Shown here: piece by piece, positions 7,356 through 15,634 of the stretch
Layout of the letters: each line of letters starts with the position of its first letter
Numbering within the stretch: the first letter of the stretch is position 1
Assembly (NCBI RefSeq): GCF_014859695.1
Contig: NZ_JACUTS010000010.1
Span: forward strand, 1-42,885
Source of the DNA: Sulfurimonas sp.
GTDB lineage: Bacteria > Campylobacterota > Campylobacteria > Campylobacterales > Sulfurimonadaceae
DNA: 42,885 nucleotides
Direction of reading: 5' to 3'
Program-made: the position numbers and the translations under genes
Notes under the pieces: model-generated
Database searches by the model: none
What the model saw: the letters and a program-made list of their open reading frames with translations, nothing else
What the model was told of the DNA's origin: nothing

Positions 7356-8105
7356 CTAAAGATTGCTTGAAGCGACAAAAGAGGCTAGCCTTTTGATAAG
7401 CTCGTTTGGGTTTGTGTCTGCTATCTCTTGCGCTAAGATTTTGTCTGCACCGTCGCCTAGAATCTTTTTGAAGACCGCTTTTATCTCTTCTATGTCGCCT
7501 TTGTTCTCTAACCTTCTTCTAAGACCGATTACGTTTAGTCCTTTTATGGTCGCCTTGTTGCCCTCAACCAGCATAAACGGTGGAATATCCGAAGTTACTA
7601 CAGATGCGCCGCCTATCATAACTCCCGTTCCTATGGTGTTGTTTGCTTCAACCGTGCTAAGACCGCCGATGATGACATTCTCCTCGCACTTGACATTCTC
7701 ATAAAGCCTGACCGCATTTGTTATGATACAGAAATCGCCTAACTCTACACCGCCGAGAATTTGAACGTACCCCATAAGAAAGTTGTTGGCACCGATGATG
7801 ATTTTTTTGTTTTCGCCATTTTGGCTCTCTTGTGCGCCGATTTGAGTAAACTCTCTTATATGCGTTTTCTCGCCTATAACTATCTCTGAATCTTCGCGCC
7901 CCATAACAGCAAAGCTAAATATTTTTACATTTAGTTCAACTCTAAGGGAGCCTTTTAGTATGACATTTGACTCTAGTGTACATCCTGCTTTTAGCTCTAC
8001 ATCTCTGCCTATAAAGCAAAAGGGACCTATTTTAACATCTGGAGCTATTTTCGCACCCTTTTCTATGACAACCGAGGGGTGGATATTTGCTTTTTTTTCT
8101 GCCAT
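7356..8105 (-). CDS. LpxA-fold left-handed beta-helix acyltransferase without the canonical histidines
   Basis: 249 aa; hexapeptide repeats through about residue 185, followed by the LpxA-type C-terminal element GLNVIGLRRR, so LpxA is the nearest family. True LpxA adds a 3-hydroxyacyl chain to UDP-GlcNAc (or UDP-GlcNAc3N) to start lipid A. In E. coli LpxA the motif NAHIAHDC carries His122 and the catalytic base His125; here the aligned stretch is GYVQILGGV (Gln115, Gly118). The positions of His144 and His160 align with Asn and Glu. The protein is otherwise intact. It overlaps the GnnA-like gene by one base (TAATG) and ends the operon. It may be a divergent acyl- or acetyltransferase for an amino sugar, or non-catalytic, with the real LpxA elsewhere in the genome. 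Confidence 0.75.
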   Translation of the reverse strand: MAEKKANIHPSVVIEKGAKIAPDVKIGPFCFIGRDVELKAGCTLESNVILKGSLRVELNVKIFSFAVMGREDSEIVIGEKTHIREFTQIGAQESQNGENKKIIIGANNFLMGYVQILGGVELGDFCIITNAVRLYENVKCEENVIIGGLSTVEANNTIGTGVMIGGASVVTSDIPPFMLVEGNKATIKGLNVIGLRRRLENKGDIEEIKAVFKKILGDGADKILAQEIADTNPNELIKRLASFVASSNL

Positions 8106-9013
8106 TATTTGCTCGCGATCTCTAGAGTGATTATGCTGTCGTGTACGGTTGCCAGTGAACCGCTATCGCCCGTTTGCAAGTAGTTTATAAATGCCTCGAG
8201 TTCATCATGCAGTGCGTTGCTTCTGTTTACAAAGCAGTTTTTAGTTATGTGTGAAGAAGGATTTATGTTGATGCGCTCCGTGAGAGTTTGAGAGATAAGA
8301 TCTGCTTCAAAATATTTTATCTTGCTCTGCTCATCTACTCTACATGCTAGAGAGATAGTTCTTTTTCTGTAAGGAGTAAGCCAGTTTGTAGAGATATCGC
8401 CGATAATCTGACCCTCTAGCTCAAATGCGAGTATGGCATTGTCTTCATGCGTCTTATGAATCTTTTGAGACTTAAAAACCGCACTTTTTATAATATCTCT
8501 TTTTGTTATAAAGCGTATCAAATCGCTGTCATGAACCGAGAGGTCTGTGAGTATCCCCACATCGGCTATACGCTCCGGAAAAGAGCCGCTGCGCGTGATT
8601 GAGATGGATAAAATCTCATGCTCTTTTATCTCGTTGATAAGAGATTTTACGACCGGATTGTATCTCTCAATATGTCCAACACAGCTCTTGATTGCGTTTG
8701 CCTCTACGGACGCAAGTATCTCTTTTGCATCTTTTACACTTGAAGCGGCAGGTTTTTCTATAAATATATCTATTTTGCGCGCGGCACACTTAAGAGCGGC
8801 ATCTTTATGCAGGAAAGTAGGCGTTACGATAATAACTGCTTCAGGTCTAACTTCATCAAGCATAGTCTCCAAATCGTAAAAAAAAGGCTCCGCGAACTCG
8901 CCGTTTTTTACAATATCACAGAGTCCGACAATCTCTACTCCATCTATCTTTTTGAGCGTGTTGTAGTGGTTTTTGCCCATTGCGCCAAGCCCGAGAATTG
9001 CGATTTTTTTCAA
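8105..9013 (-). CDS. Gfo/Idh/MocA-family oxidoreductase, GnnA-like
   Basis: 302 aa with an N-terminal Rossmann fold (GLGAMG at residues 8-13) and the family's EKPAA motif near residue 90, then the C-terminal alpha/beta domain. In Acidithiobacillus ferrooxidans and Campylobacter, GnnA oxidises the 3-OH of UDP-GlcNAc so that GnnB can replace it with an amine, giving UDP-GlcNAc3N for amide-linked lipid A. Position between a DegT aminotransferase (four bases upstream) and an LpxA-like gene, with lpxB in the same operon, supports that role here. A WbpB-type role in surface polysaccharide synthesis cannot be excluded from sequence alone. Confidence 0.75.
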   Translation of the reverse strand: MKKIAILGLGAMGKNHYNTLKKIDGVEIVGLCDIVKNGEFAEPFFYDLETMLDEVRPEAVIIVTPTFLHKDAALKCAARKIDIFIEKPAASSVKDAKEILASVEANAIKSCVGHIERYNPVVKSLINEIKEHEILSISITRSGSFPERIADVGILTDLSVHDSDLIRFITKRDIIKSAVFKSQKIHKTHEDNAILAFELEGQIIGDISTNWLTPYRKRTISLACRVDEQSKIKYFEADLISQTLTERININPSSHITKNCFVNRSNALHDELEAFINYLQTGDSGSLATVHDSIITLEIASK

Positions 9014-9016
9014 TTT

Positions 9017-10108
9017 TCAGTCCTTAATTGCGTGAACTACAAAATCTTGTTCCGCTTCGCTTAGAAACGCACTCATCGGAAGTGACATTATCTCTTTCGA
9101 GACAAGCTCGCTTATAGGAAAATCACCCTCGCCGTAGCCTAAATCTTTAAATGCCTCTTGCATATGAAGCGGAACTGGATAGTGAACGGCGGTTGGAACG
9201 CCTGCGGCGGATAGTTTTGCAATCATCTCTTCTCTATCTTTTACTCTTATTGAGTATTGCGCATATACGCTTGTGCCGCCATCTGCTATTTTTGGCGTGA
9301 TAACGTCTGCATCTTCAAGCAAATCGCTGTATCTTGAGCCAATTTCTTCTCTGAGTCTAACTTCTTCGTCAAAATGCTTTAGTTTAACATCTAAAATAGC
9401 CGCTTGAACGGCGTCAAGGCGACCGTTTATACCGATGTATTTGTGCTTGTATCTCTCGTTTTGACCGTGATTTAAAAGCATTCTCATCTTTGCTGCAAGT
9501 TCATCGTCATTTGTGAAAATTGCTCCGCCGTCACCGTAAGCGCCTAGCGGTTTTGAAGGGAAGAAGCTTGTACATCCTATGGTTGAGAGATTACATGATT
9601 TTTTGCCGTTATATGTTGCGCCGAAACTCTGACATGCATCTTCAATAACGGGAATCTCATATTTTGCGGCTATCTCGTTGATTGCGTCCATGTCTGCGCA
9701 CTGTCCGTAAAGTGAGACGGGCATAATCGCTTTTGTTCTTTCAGTTATATGTGACTCTATTTTTGCAGGGTCTATGTTGTAGCTCTGCTCGTCTATGTCG
9801 ACAAAGACACTTTTTGCACCCAAAAGGGCAATAACTTCAGCCGTGGATATAAAGGTAAAAGGAGTGGTGATTACTTCATCGCCGGCTCCCACGCCAAGCG
9901 CCATAAGCGCTAACAAAAGAGCATCCGTTCCGCTGCTGCACCCTATGGCATGTTTTGCACCCGTATATGCCGCAAGATTTCTCTCTAGTGAGTTTAACTT
10001 CTCTCCGCCTATAAATTGCGCTGAAGCAAAAACCTCTAAAACCTCTTTGTCAATCTCTTGTTTATACTCTTGGTACTGCGCTTGTAAATCTATAAAATTA
10101 ATTTTCAT
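9017..10108 (-). CDS. DegT/DnrJ/EryC1-family aminotransferase, GnnB-like
   Basis: 363 aa PLP-dependent sugar aminotransferase. Visible family features are GCSSGTDALLLAL (phosphate binding), the EDACQSFGA aspartate motif and the PLP lysine Lys186 in FFPSKPLGAYGDGGA. It would convert the 3-keto sugar nucleotide made by the adjacent oxidoreductase into a 3-amino sugar nucleotide with glutamate as donor. The ATG lies inside the 3' end of lpxB (11-base overlap), so the two are translationally coupled. The coupling to lpxB and an LpxA-like gene makes lipid A (GnnB) more likely than O-antigen (WbpE/PglE-like), but close homologues serve both pathways. Confidence 0.8.
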   Translation of the reverse strand: MKINFIDLQAQYQEYKQEIDKEVLEVFASAQFIGGEKLNSLERNLAAYTGAKHAIGCSSGTDALLLALMALGVGAGDEVITTPFTFISTAEVIALLGAKSVFVDIDEQSYNIDPAKIESHITERTKAIMPVSLYGQCADMDAINEIAAKYEIPVIEDACQSFGATYNGKKSCNLSTIGCTSFFPSKPLGAYGDGGAIFTNDDELAAKMRMLLNHGQNERYKHKYIGINGRLDAVQAAILDVKLKHFDEEVRLREEIGSRYSDLLEDADVITPKIADGGTSVYAQYSIRVKDREEMIAKLSAAGVPTAVHYPVPLHMQEAFKDLGYGEGDFPISELVSKEIMSLPMSAFLSEAEQDFVVHAIKD

Positions 10109-11153
10109 CTCTGTCCTCTATTATTGTTGCTACTCTTTTTGAACTGCCATGTTTTAGGTACGCTCTTAGTGCTTTTGAGTCGCTTAAAAACCTGCTTCTG
10201 TCATATTCGCGATATGCTTGAATCAGGTTTTTGGCAGTTACATCTTCTTGTATAAACTCCGGATGCAGTGCCCTGTTTTTAAACTTGTTGTACATTATAT
10301 TTGCCAATCCTATATACTCCAGTTTTACAAGTCTGCTTGCAATAAAGTAATCAAGGGGTTTTGCAATATATGTCAACACAAAAGGTATCCCGATGAGCGA
10401 TGCCTCCAAGGTTGCCGTACCGCTGCAAATAAATGCAAAGTCCGCTTCAAGAAGTGTTTTGTGCGCATCGTGAGCCGTTTTAAAACCTGAAAGGCTACCA
10501 TAAACTTCTTTTATATCTTCTTTAGAGAAGTGTTTTGGCACAATAATCGTTGCTTGCACTTCAAGCTCTTTTTGAACTTCTCTAAAGATGGGCATAAGTT
10601 TGCTTATCTCGCCTTTTCGGCTTCCGGGCATAAAGACGATGTTTTTTACTTCGTTGTTTAAACTCTTTTTAAACTCCGTTATCTGATCCAAAAGGGGATG
10701 CCCGACATACTCGATAGGCGCATCTTTGGAGTAGTACTCCTTTTCAAAAGGGAGTATGGAGGCGAGATGGTCTATCGTCTTTTCTAAGACAGGGATTCGT
10801 TTTTTCTTCCATGCCCAAGCCTGCGGCAAAATATAGTAGATAATCTCTTTGTCTGGGTACTTTTTTCTGATTTTTTTGGCAAGCGGGAGATTGAATCCTG
10901 AGGAGTCAATCAGCAGAACTTTATCGGCGTCATGTGCGAGTTTCAACATATCGTTGTTTAGTTTTAAAAAAAAGCGCAACTTCTTGATGGCATCTACAAA
11001 GCCCATGATTGCTAAACTTCTCAAATCAATGATGCTCTCTCCTAACTCTTTATCAAATATGCCGATAAACTCTGTCGTCTCGTTTAACTCTTTTTTGAGA
11101 GATTTGAGGTGAACGTTTGCCGAGTGTTCAAGTGCGCTAACTAATATCTTCAT
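10098..11153 (-). CDS. lpxB: Lipid-A-disaccharide synthase
   Basis: 351-aa GT19 glycosyltransferase that joins UDP-2,3-diacylglucosamine and lipid X at the inner membrane. Diagnostic stretches are IDSSGFNLPLAKKIR, YYILPQAWAWKKKR, PGSRKGEISKLMPIF, CSGTATLEASLIGIPFVLTY and the end region with YIGLANIM. The start ATG overlaps the stop of the cytochrome gene by four bases (ATGA type), and its end overlaps the aminotransferase gene, so it is central in the operon. It is slightly shorter than the E. coli enzyme, as usual in Campylobacterota. The remaining raetz-pathway genes are not in this window. Confidence 0.93.
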   Translation of the reverse strand: MKILVSALEHSANVHLKSLKKELNETTEFIGIFDKELGESIIDLRSLAIMGFVDAIKKLRFFLKLNNDMLKLAHDADKVLLIDSSGFNLPLAKKIRKKYPDKEIIYYILPQAWAWKKKRIPVLEKTIDHLASILPFEKEYYSKDAPIEYVGHPLLDQITEFKKSLNNEVKNIVFMPGSRKGEISKLMPIFREVQKELEVQATIIVPKHFSKEDIKEVYGSLSGFKTAHDAHKTLLEADFAFICSGTATLEASLIGIPFVLTYIAKPLDYFIASRLVKLEYIGLANIMYNKFKNRALHPEFIQEDVTAKNLIQAYREYDRSRFLSDSKALRAYLKHGSSKRVATIIEDRDEN

Positions 11154-11512
11154 GATCCGCCGTCTCCATGTGTTTTATAACTGTCATCATATCTCTCTTT
11201 GTTTGTTTCTTCTACATACTCATACATGTAGGTTGTTAAATTTTGTATATCCTCATCGCTAAGACCCACTGCAAAAGGTATCATCATCTCTTGCTGCTGA
11301 TTGTCGGAGAGTTTTGAGCGAAATCTTTTTAATTTGTACGACATGTATCCTTTTGCGCGATTTGCAAGATAGGGATACTCATGAAGACCCTCTAGTTTCA
11401 TCCCATGACAGCTGTAACAGCCATTTTTGATATAGAGTTTTTTTCCACTCTCGTAAGCACTCTGGGCACTTAGAAGAAGTGCAATTAAAGATAAAAAGAC
11501 TATTTTCAACAC
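11150..11512 (-). CDS. Small periplasmic mono-haem cytochrome c
   Basis: 120 aa with a signal peptide, a single haem site C32-YS-C35-H36 and a plausible axial methionine (Met76/77 in EMMIPFA), so a class I cytochrome c of about 10 kDa when mature. The start is GTG at 11512, with AAAAGGGAGAGA just upstream as ribosome binding site. This site lies between the gene and the MITE-like element, so the insertion left it intact. Before the insertion, the upstream kinase gene would have ended inside this start region (see the mobile element entry). Its redox partner is unknown. Confidence 0.85.
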   Translation of the reverse strand: MLKIVFLSLIALLLSAQSAYESGKKLYIKNGCYSCHGMKLEGLHEYPYLANRAKGYMSYKLKRFRSKLSDNQQQEMMIPFAVGLSDEDIQNLTTYMYEYVEETNKERYDDSYKTHGDGGS

Positions 11513-11525
11513 TCTCTCCCTTTTG

Positions 11526-11684
11526 AGTTAATATTTGATGTTACGCACTAAAACGAACGCGTCCATTTTAGTGGCAGGGACAAATGTCCCTACAACCCCC
11601 TAAAGCTACGAAAAAGTATCTTTTTCGAGAATTACAAGGTGTTCTACAAACTTTTTTACAAAAGTGCGTAAGGTCAGTTAATAT
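11526..11684. repeat. 9-bp direct repeat flanking the MITE-like element
   Basis: AGTTAATAT occurs at 11526-11534 and 11676-11684, directly outside the element. The match extends to 10 of 11 bases if the element is taken to start two bases later. This is the expected trace of staggered-cut transposition. Confidence 0.75.
11535..11675. mobile_element. MITE-like element with terminal inverted repeats and target-site duplication
   Basis: A 141-bp non-coding insertion. Its ends are imperfect inverted repeats: TGATGTTACGCACT at the left (11536-11549) and, on the other strand, TGACCTTACGCACT at the right (12 of 14 identical). It is flanked by the direct repeat AGTTAATAT at 11526-11534 and 11676-11684. 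Inside are two strong hairpins: AGGGAC-AAAT-GTCCCT (11576-11591), enclosed by TTTAG/CTAAA pairing, and CGAAAAAG-TAT-CTTTTTCG (11609-11627). No transposase is encoded, so it would depend on an element elsewhere. Removing it with one direct repeat restores a reading frame through the junction. The exact ends are uncertain by about two bases. Confidence 0.8.
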
Positions 11685-13881
11685 ATTTGCGTAAAGTCTC
11701 ATAAAGTTTTTCCAAATCTATTGGTTTAATAAGATGTTCGTTCATTCCTGCGGCTTTTGTCTTCTTTACCTCTTCACTCATTGCATTTGCACTCAGTGCA
11801 ATGATTGGAACGTCGCTGTCCATGTCCCTAATGATTTTAGTTGCTTCGTATCCGTCCATAACAGGCATCTGTAAGTCCATAAAGATAAGTTCATACTTAC
11901 CTTTTTCAAACATTTCAACTGCCTCTTTGCCGTTTTTTGCAATATCTATATCTTCAACGAACTCTTCAAGAAGTCCAGAGAGAACAAGTTGGTTCGTTAT
12001 GTTGTCCTCAACGATAAGTACTCTTTTTGCATCTATGAACTCCTTGCTAAACTCTATTGTTTTTCTCTCTTTTTTCTCTTTTACGGATTCTGTCTCTTGG
12101 AGTTTTATTTCAAAAATAAAAGAGCTTCCGACTTTCTCTTTGCTCTCAACCCAAATCGTACCGCCCATTAGCTCTACAAGCTGTTTTGAGATTGCAAGAC
12201 CAAGACCTGTTCCTCCATATTTTCTCGTAGTGCTGCTATCTGCTTGCGAAAAAAGTTTAAATAGCTTTTTTTGTTCGGTTTGACTTAAACCGATGCCTGT
12301 GTCTTTGATTTCAAATTTAATTTTTGAATCATCTGTTTTTGTAATGATTATATATATATTTCCATTTTTATCGGTAAATTTAATGGCATTGCTTAAAAGA
12401 TTGGTTAGCACCTGAGAAATTCTTAGGCTGTCCCCATAAAAATAATCTTTTAGACTCTCTTCGTATTTTAGGTTAATTTTTATATTTTTATCTTCAACTA
12501 TATATTTCATAGACTCTACAACGTAGCTAACGGTTTTTTTAAGATTAAACTCTATATTTTCTATCTTCATCTTCCCAGCTTCAATCTTTGAGAAATCCAA
12601 AATGTCGTTTATTATGCCTAGAAGCGATTTTGCAGAGTCATCTATCTTAAGAAGATAGTTTTTCTGCTTCTCGTCGAGGTTAGTCTTTAGAAGCAGGTGG
12701 CTTATCCCTATGATACCGTTCATTGGAGTTCTTATCTCATGCGACATATTGGCTAAAAACTGTGACTTTGCCTTGGTCGCGTTTTGTGCTATCGTCTTCT
12801 TCTCCTCTAGCTCTTTTGTTCGCTCTTTGACTATGTTTTCAAGGTTTATACGCTGTTTTATATTGAAGTAGGCGACTGTAAGCAAAATCATAAATCCAAA
12901 AAATGCCATGGCATTTACCATTAAATATTCGTTTGTCATATCGTGAAGATATTTGCTTTTTGTGTATGAGACAAGATACGCCATTGTCTTGTGATTTTCA
13001 ATATTTTTAATAGGCAAAAAAGATATGATGTATGAGTCGTTTAAGTGATGCGCGTAGAGAGAAAATGAGTTATCTATATTTATGTTTTTTGCTATCTCAT
13101 CTTTTAGGTTTTGATTTAGGAGGATGTTTGTGGGAAAACTTCTTTTTCTCTTTGCGTTGGTGTTTAAAGAGAGAAAATCTTCATGCTCCAGACTTTGCAT
13201 ATAGTTTGAGTTAAAATCATCGTAGTACTCTACGGTACTGAAAATCTCTTTTTTGACTATAAAATTGGTATGCGTGCTATGAAGGTCGAGCATGGCATCT
13301 TGCATACTCTGAGGAGAGAAAGAGATTTCGGCAACTCCCAAATAGAGACTGTTATAAAAAAGAGGAAAAACATTTCTAAAAGCGTGTGTACCTTTTCCTC
13401 CTTCAAAGCCGCCTATAGGCTCTTTTGTCTTGTTTGTATGTACAATGGAGTAGCGTACCAAGGAGAGGTCATCGCCGTAGATATCCCTTTTATGCACTCT
13501 TAAAAATGAACTGTTGTCTTCAAAAGCAAAATTAACAATGTTTACGCCTATCTCTTTTAGGTTGTTAAAGTGCGGAAGCAGCTCAAAGTAGAGCATTGAA
13601 CGAAACATGTCCCGCTCATCTTCATCTTTTGTGTTTTTGGCATTGTAAAACAGCTCTAAAATTCTATTGCTGTTAAAAACCTCTTGATTTATGATTTTAG
13701 AGATAACACTGTATCTATCGGTTGTGACTTTGTAGCTGTGAGCCAGATTATCAACCTCTTGATTTAAGAGAAGTTCAAGGCGTCTATCTTTATCGTTTGT
13801 AGTAACTATATAGACTGAAGAGTAGAGGGATACAAAGAGAACGATGATGAAAAATTTAATTGAACCTAAAGAGAATCCCAA
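11674..13881 (-). CDS. Membrane-bound hybrid sensor histidine kinase with receiver domain
   Basis: 735 aa. An N-terminal membrane helix (about 7-27), a periplasmic sensor region of roughly 290 residues that looks like a double-Cache fold, a second helix (about 325-345), a short coiled coil, HisKA with phospho-acceptor His381 ([10 protein letters not shown]), HATPase_c with N, G1 and G2 boxes ([25 protein letters not shown]), and a receiver domain with Asp669 in [14 protein letters not shown]. The best start is TTG 13881, with GAAGG eight to ten bases upstream. The TGA stop is made of one target-duplication base plus two bases of the MITE-like element. The original protein would have ended SKGREC and overlapped the cytochrome start. 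Signal and output are unknown. Confidence 0.88.
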   Translation of the reverse strand: MGFSLGSIKFFIIVLFVSLYSSVYIVTTNDKDRRLELLLNQEVDNLAHSYKVTTDRYSVISKIINQEVFNSNRILELFYNAKNTKDEDERDMFRSMLYFELLPHFNNLKEIGVNIVNFAFEDNSSFLRVHKRDIYGDDLSLVRYSIVHTNKTKEPIGGFEGGKGTHAFRNVFPLFYNSLYLGVAEISFSPQSMQDAMLDLHSTHTNFIVKKEIFSTVEYYDDFNSNYMQSLEHEDFLSLNTNAKRKRSFPTNILLNQNLKDEIAKNINIDNSFSLYAHHLNDSYIISFLPIKNIENHKTMAYLVSYTKSKYLHDMTNEYLMVNAMAFFGFMILLTVAYFNIKQRINLENIVKERTKELEEKKTIAQNATKAKSQFLANMSHEIRTPMNGIIGISHLLLKTNLDEKQKNYLLKIDDSAKSLLGIINDILDFSKIEAGKMKIENIEFNLKKTVSYVVESMKYIVEDKNIKINLKYEESLKDYFYGDSLRISQVLTNLLSNAIKFTDKNGNIYIIITKTDDSKIKFEIKDTGIGLSQTEQKKLFKLFSQADSSTTRKYGGTGLGLAISKQLVELMGGTIWVESKEKVGSSFIFEIKLQETESVKEKKERKTIEFSKEFIDAKRVLIVEDNITNQLVLSGLLEEFVEDIDIAKNGKEAVEMFEKGKYELIFMDLQMPVMDGYEATKIIRDMDSDVPIIALSANAMSEEVKKTKAAGMNEHLIKPIDLEKLYETLRKYIN

Positions 13882-13911
13882 CTAGCCTGCCTTCTTTTTT
13901 CAAATATTCGT

Positions 13912-13979
13912 GTCGATTAGTATAACCTAAATTGATTAAAAGGTTATGAAATTAATCTTATTTATAAGGCAGAATCGAC
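13912..13979. promoter_or_regulatory. Nested inverted repeats in the kinase/pyrC-like divergent region
   Basis: GTCGATT (13912-13918) pairs with AATCGAC (13973-13979), and inside it ATAACCT (13922-13928) pairs with AGGTTAT (13941-13947). They lie between two divergent genes, directly before a possible -10 box (TACAAT, 13980-13985). They could be an operator for either gene or a transcript hairpin; no known regulator site is recognised. Confidence 0.35.
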
Positions 13980-14013
13980 TACAATTTCCTCACTAGATTA
14001 AAGGTTGAGTAAG

Positions 14014-15207
14014 ATGGTAGTAAAAAATGCGATACTTTGCGATATACACGGTGAGAGAGTAACAGACCTCCGCATAGAAGACGGTGTGGTAACGGAGATA
14101 GCAGAGGGACTCTCATGTAGCGAGACTCTGGATGCAAGCGGTTTTTACTTTATGCCTCTTTTGGTAGATACAAACGTAAGGGTACAAGACTCCTCTTTAA
14201 ATGCAAAAAACATAAAAGCACTCTCGGATGAGGCGCTTCAAGCAGGAGTAGGGCATGTAGTGCTAAATCCCGACTCCGCTCCCGCAATAGACAACGAGAT
14301 AGTTTTGGAGTTTGCACAAAACGGGTTGCATGAGCTTGGGGGTGCAAAAGTTGACTTGATGTTAAATACGCTAAAAGAGGATAACACTCTTAGTAATATT
14401 GCCATTTTGTTAAAGCGCGGAGCCGTTGCGCCATACATGAGCACCATCGCTAAAAATGATGTTGCCATTAAGATTGCACAGTATTGCCAGATGTACGGGG
14501 TTACGCTCTTTTGTAAAGCAGAGGACAACTCTCTTATATCTAGCGGCGTAATGCTAGAGGGTGATGTCAGCTCCAGGTTTGGGCTTGCAGGCATACCTGA
14601 CTTGAGCGAAGTTCTGCATGTCTCGCGTATGATAGAGATAGCAAGACACTTTAAAATCAAAATACTTTTTAAGTCAATTGCTTCGCCTCGTTCAATCTAC
14701 CTTATAAACAAAGCAAAGCAGGATGGCGTAGATGTCACATGCGAGGTCTCCATCCATCATCTCAGCAACTCCGATGAGGCATGTAAAAACTTCAACACCA
14801 CGGCAAAGCTAAATCCACCGTTATCTTCAAAAGATGATTTAAAACTGCTGCAAGATGCTCTCAAAGCGGGGCAGATAGACATTCTAACTACTCTGCATCA
14901 GCCAAGCTCTCCCCTAAACAAAGAGGTTGCTTTTTATGATGCTGCTTATGGGTGTGAAGGGCTTAAAAATGCCATGAGTGTTTACTACACAAAACTTGTA
15001 AAGAGCGGCATTATATCTATGCAGGAACTTGTAAGGCTCTGCGTGAAAAATCCATCAAAGGCGATAGGAGAGAGTGCAGGGGAGATAAAGGTTGGCAAGA
15101 GAGCAAATGCGATGTTGTTTAATCCACAAAGTGTCTCTGTCATGGAGGACAAACTCTCTTTGTATTGCGGCGAAGAACTGTATGGCGAAGTAAAAGCTAC
15201 ATTCTAG
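14014..15207 (+). CDS. Non-catalytic dihydroorotase homologue (PyrC'-like)
   Basis: 397 aa amidohydrolase-fold protein with the layout of type I dihydroorotase. The zinc motif normally reading DxHxH is LVDTNVRVQD here, so both histidines are replaced (Asn and Arg). The motif normally ATDHAPH reads TTLHQPS, losing the catalytic Asp and a His. The ECEV-HHL stretch is kept (CEVSIHHLS). It therefore should not hydrolyse dihydroorotate. In Pseudomonas an inactive PyrC' is a structural partner of aspartate transcarbamoylase PyrB, a plausible role here, though pyrB is not in the window. ATG 14014 is chosen over in-frame TTG 14005 because AAAGG at 14000-14004 leaves nine bases to the ATG and none to the TTG. 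Confidence 0.85.
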   Translation: MVVKNAILCDIHGERVTDLRIEDGVVTEIAEGLSCSETLDASGFYFMPLLVDTNVRVQDSSLNAKNIKALSDEALQAGVGHVVLNPDSAPAIDNEIVLEFAQNGLHELGGAKVDLMLNTLKEDNTLSNIAILLKRGAVAPYMSTIAKNDVAIKIAQYCQMYGVTLFCKAEDNSLISSGVMLEGDVSSRFGLAGIPDLSEVLHVSRMIEIARHFKIKILFKSIASPRSIYLINKAKQDGVDVTCEVSIHHLSNSDEACKNFNTTAKLNPPLSSKDDLKLLQDALKAGQIDILTTLHQPSSPLNKEVAFYDAAYGCEGLKNAMSVYYTKLVKSGIISMQELVRLCVKNPSKAIGESAGEIKVGKRANAMLFNPQSVSVMEDKLSLYCGEELYGEVKATF

Positions 15208-15214
15208 CTTCTCT

Positions 15215-15244
15215 TTGCGTATGTTAACATCGGGCTGATATAAT
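15215..15244 (+). promoter_or_regulatory. Promoter of the metal cluster with a palindrome in the spacer
   Basis: TTGCGT (15215-15220) and TATAAT (15239-15244) are separated by 18 bases and lie 28 bases before the His-rich gene. The spacer contains the perfect 10-bp palindrome ATGTTAACAT (15221-15230), well placed for a repressor. It faintly resembles TGTTATAACA-type Zur half-sites, but the regulator is a guess. Confidence 0.6.
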
Positions 15245-15271
15245 TAAAAATTAAACAAAAAATGGAGAGCG

Positions 15272-15580
15272 ATGAAGCGACAAATAATTATCATTTTAAT
15301 TACTCTTTCTATCTTCGGTGCTAACCTGTTCGCAACAGCTAATGTTTTTATAAAAGGCGATTCTCATAACAATTCTTGTTCTCTCCATAAGCACCAACAT
15401 ACTCATAACAGCTTAGAGCACACGCACGGGCATAACCATAAAGTAAATTCTATTGATTTCTATATATCCGAGAGCATTCAGATAGAACCACTCTTTTATA
15501 TAAAAGAAGATAATTTTTACTTTACTGAGCAATACAACTACTCTATATCCAAAGAACTGTTTCGTCCTCCCATCGTCTAG
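15272..15580 (+). CDS. Small exported His-rich protein, probable metal binder
   Basis: 102 aa with a signal peptide (about 1-23) followed by a His cluster at residues 32-56 (repeated HxH, as in HKHQHTH and HTHGHNHK) and one Cys. After it comes a tail rich in Tyr, Phe and Glu. This is typical of a periplasmic metal-binding or metal-buffering peptide. It is the first gene of a three-gene unit with a HupE/UreJ-type permease and another His-containing secreted protein, so it probably hands metal to or from the permease. The ribosome binding site is GGAGAG. No named family is recognised. Confidence 0.7.
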   Translation: MKRQIIIILITLSIFGANLFATANVFIKGDSHNNSCSLHKHQHTHNSLEHTHGHNHKVNSIDFYISESIQIEPLFYIKEDNFYFTEQYNYSISKELFRPPIV

Positions 15581-15634
15581 CCTTCTCTAAACTATCATCA
15601 CTTTAAATACTTACAATTTTTCAAAAGGAGATCT

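Noticed and set aside
11801-12283. Long open frames antisense to the hybrid kinase and to other large genes
   Set aside because: They lie opposite strongly recognised domains, have Ser/Leu/Phe-rich unnatural composition and lack ribosome binding sites; shadow frames.
14005-14013. TTG start for the dihydroorotase-like gene
   Set aside because: No space for a ribosome binding site; AAAGG is correctly placed for ATG 14014.
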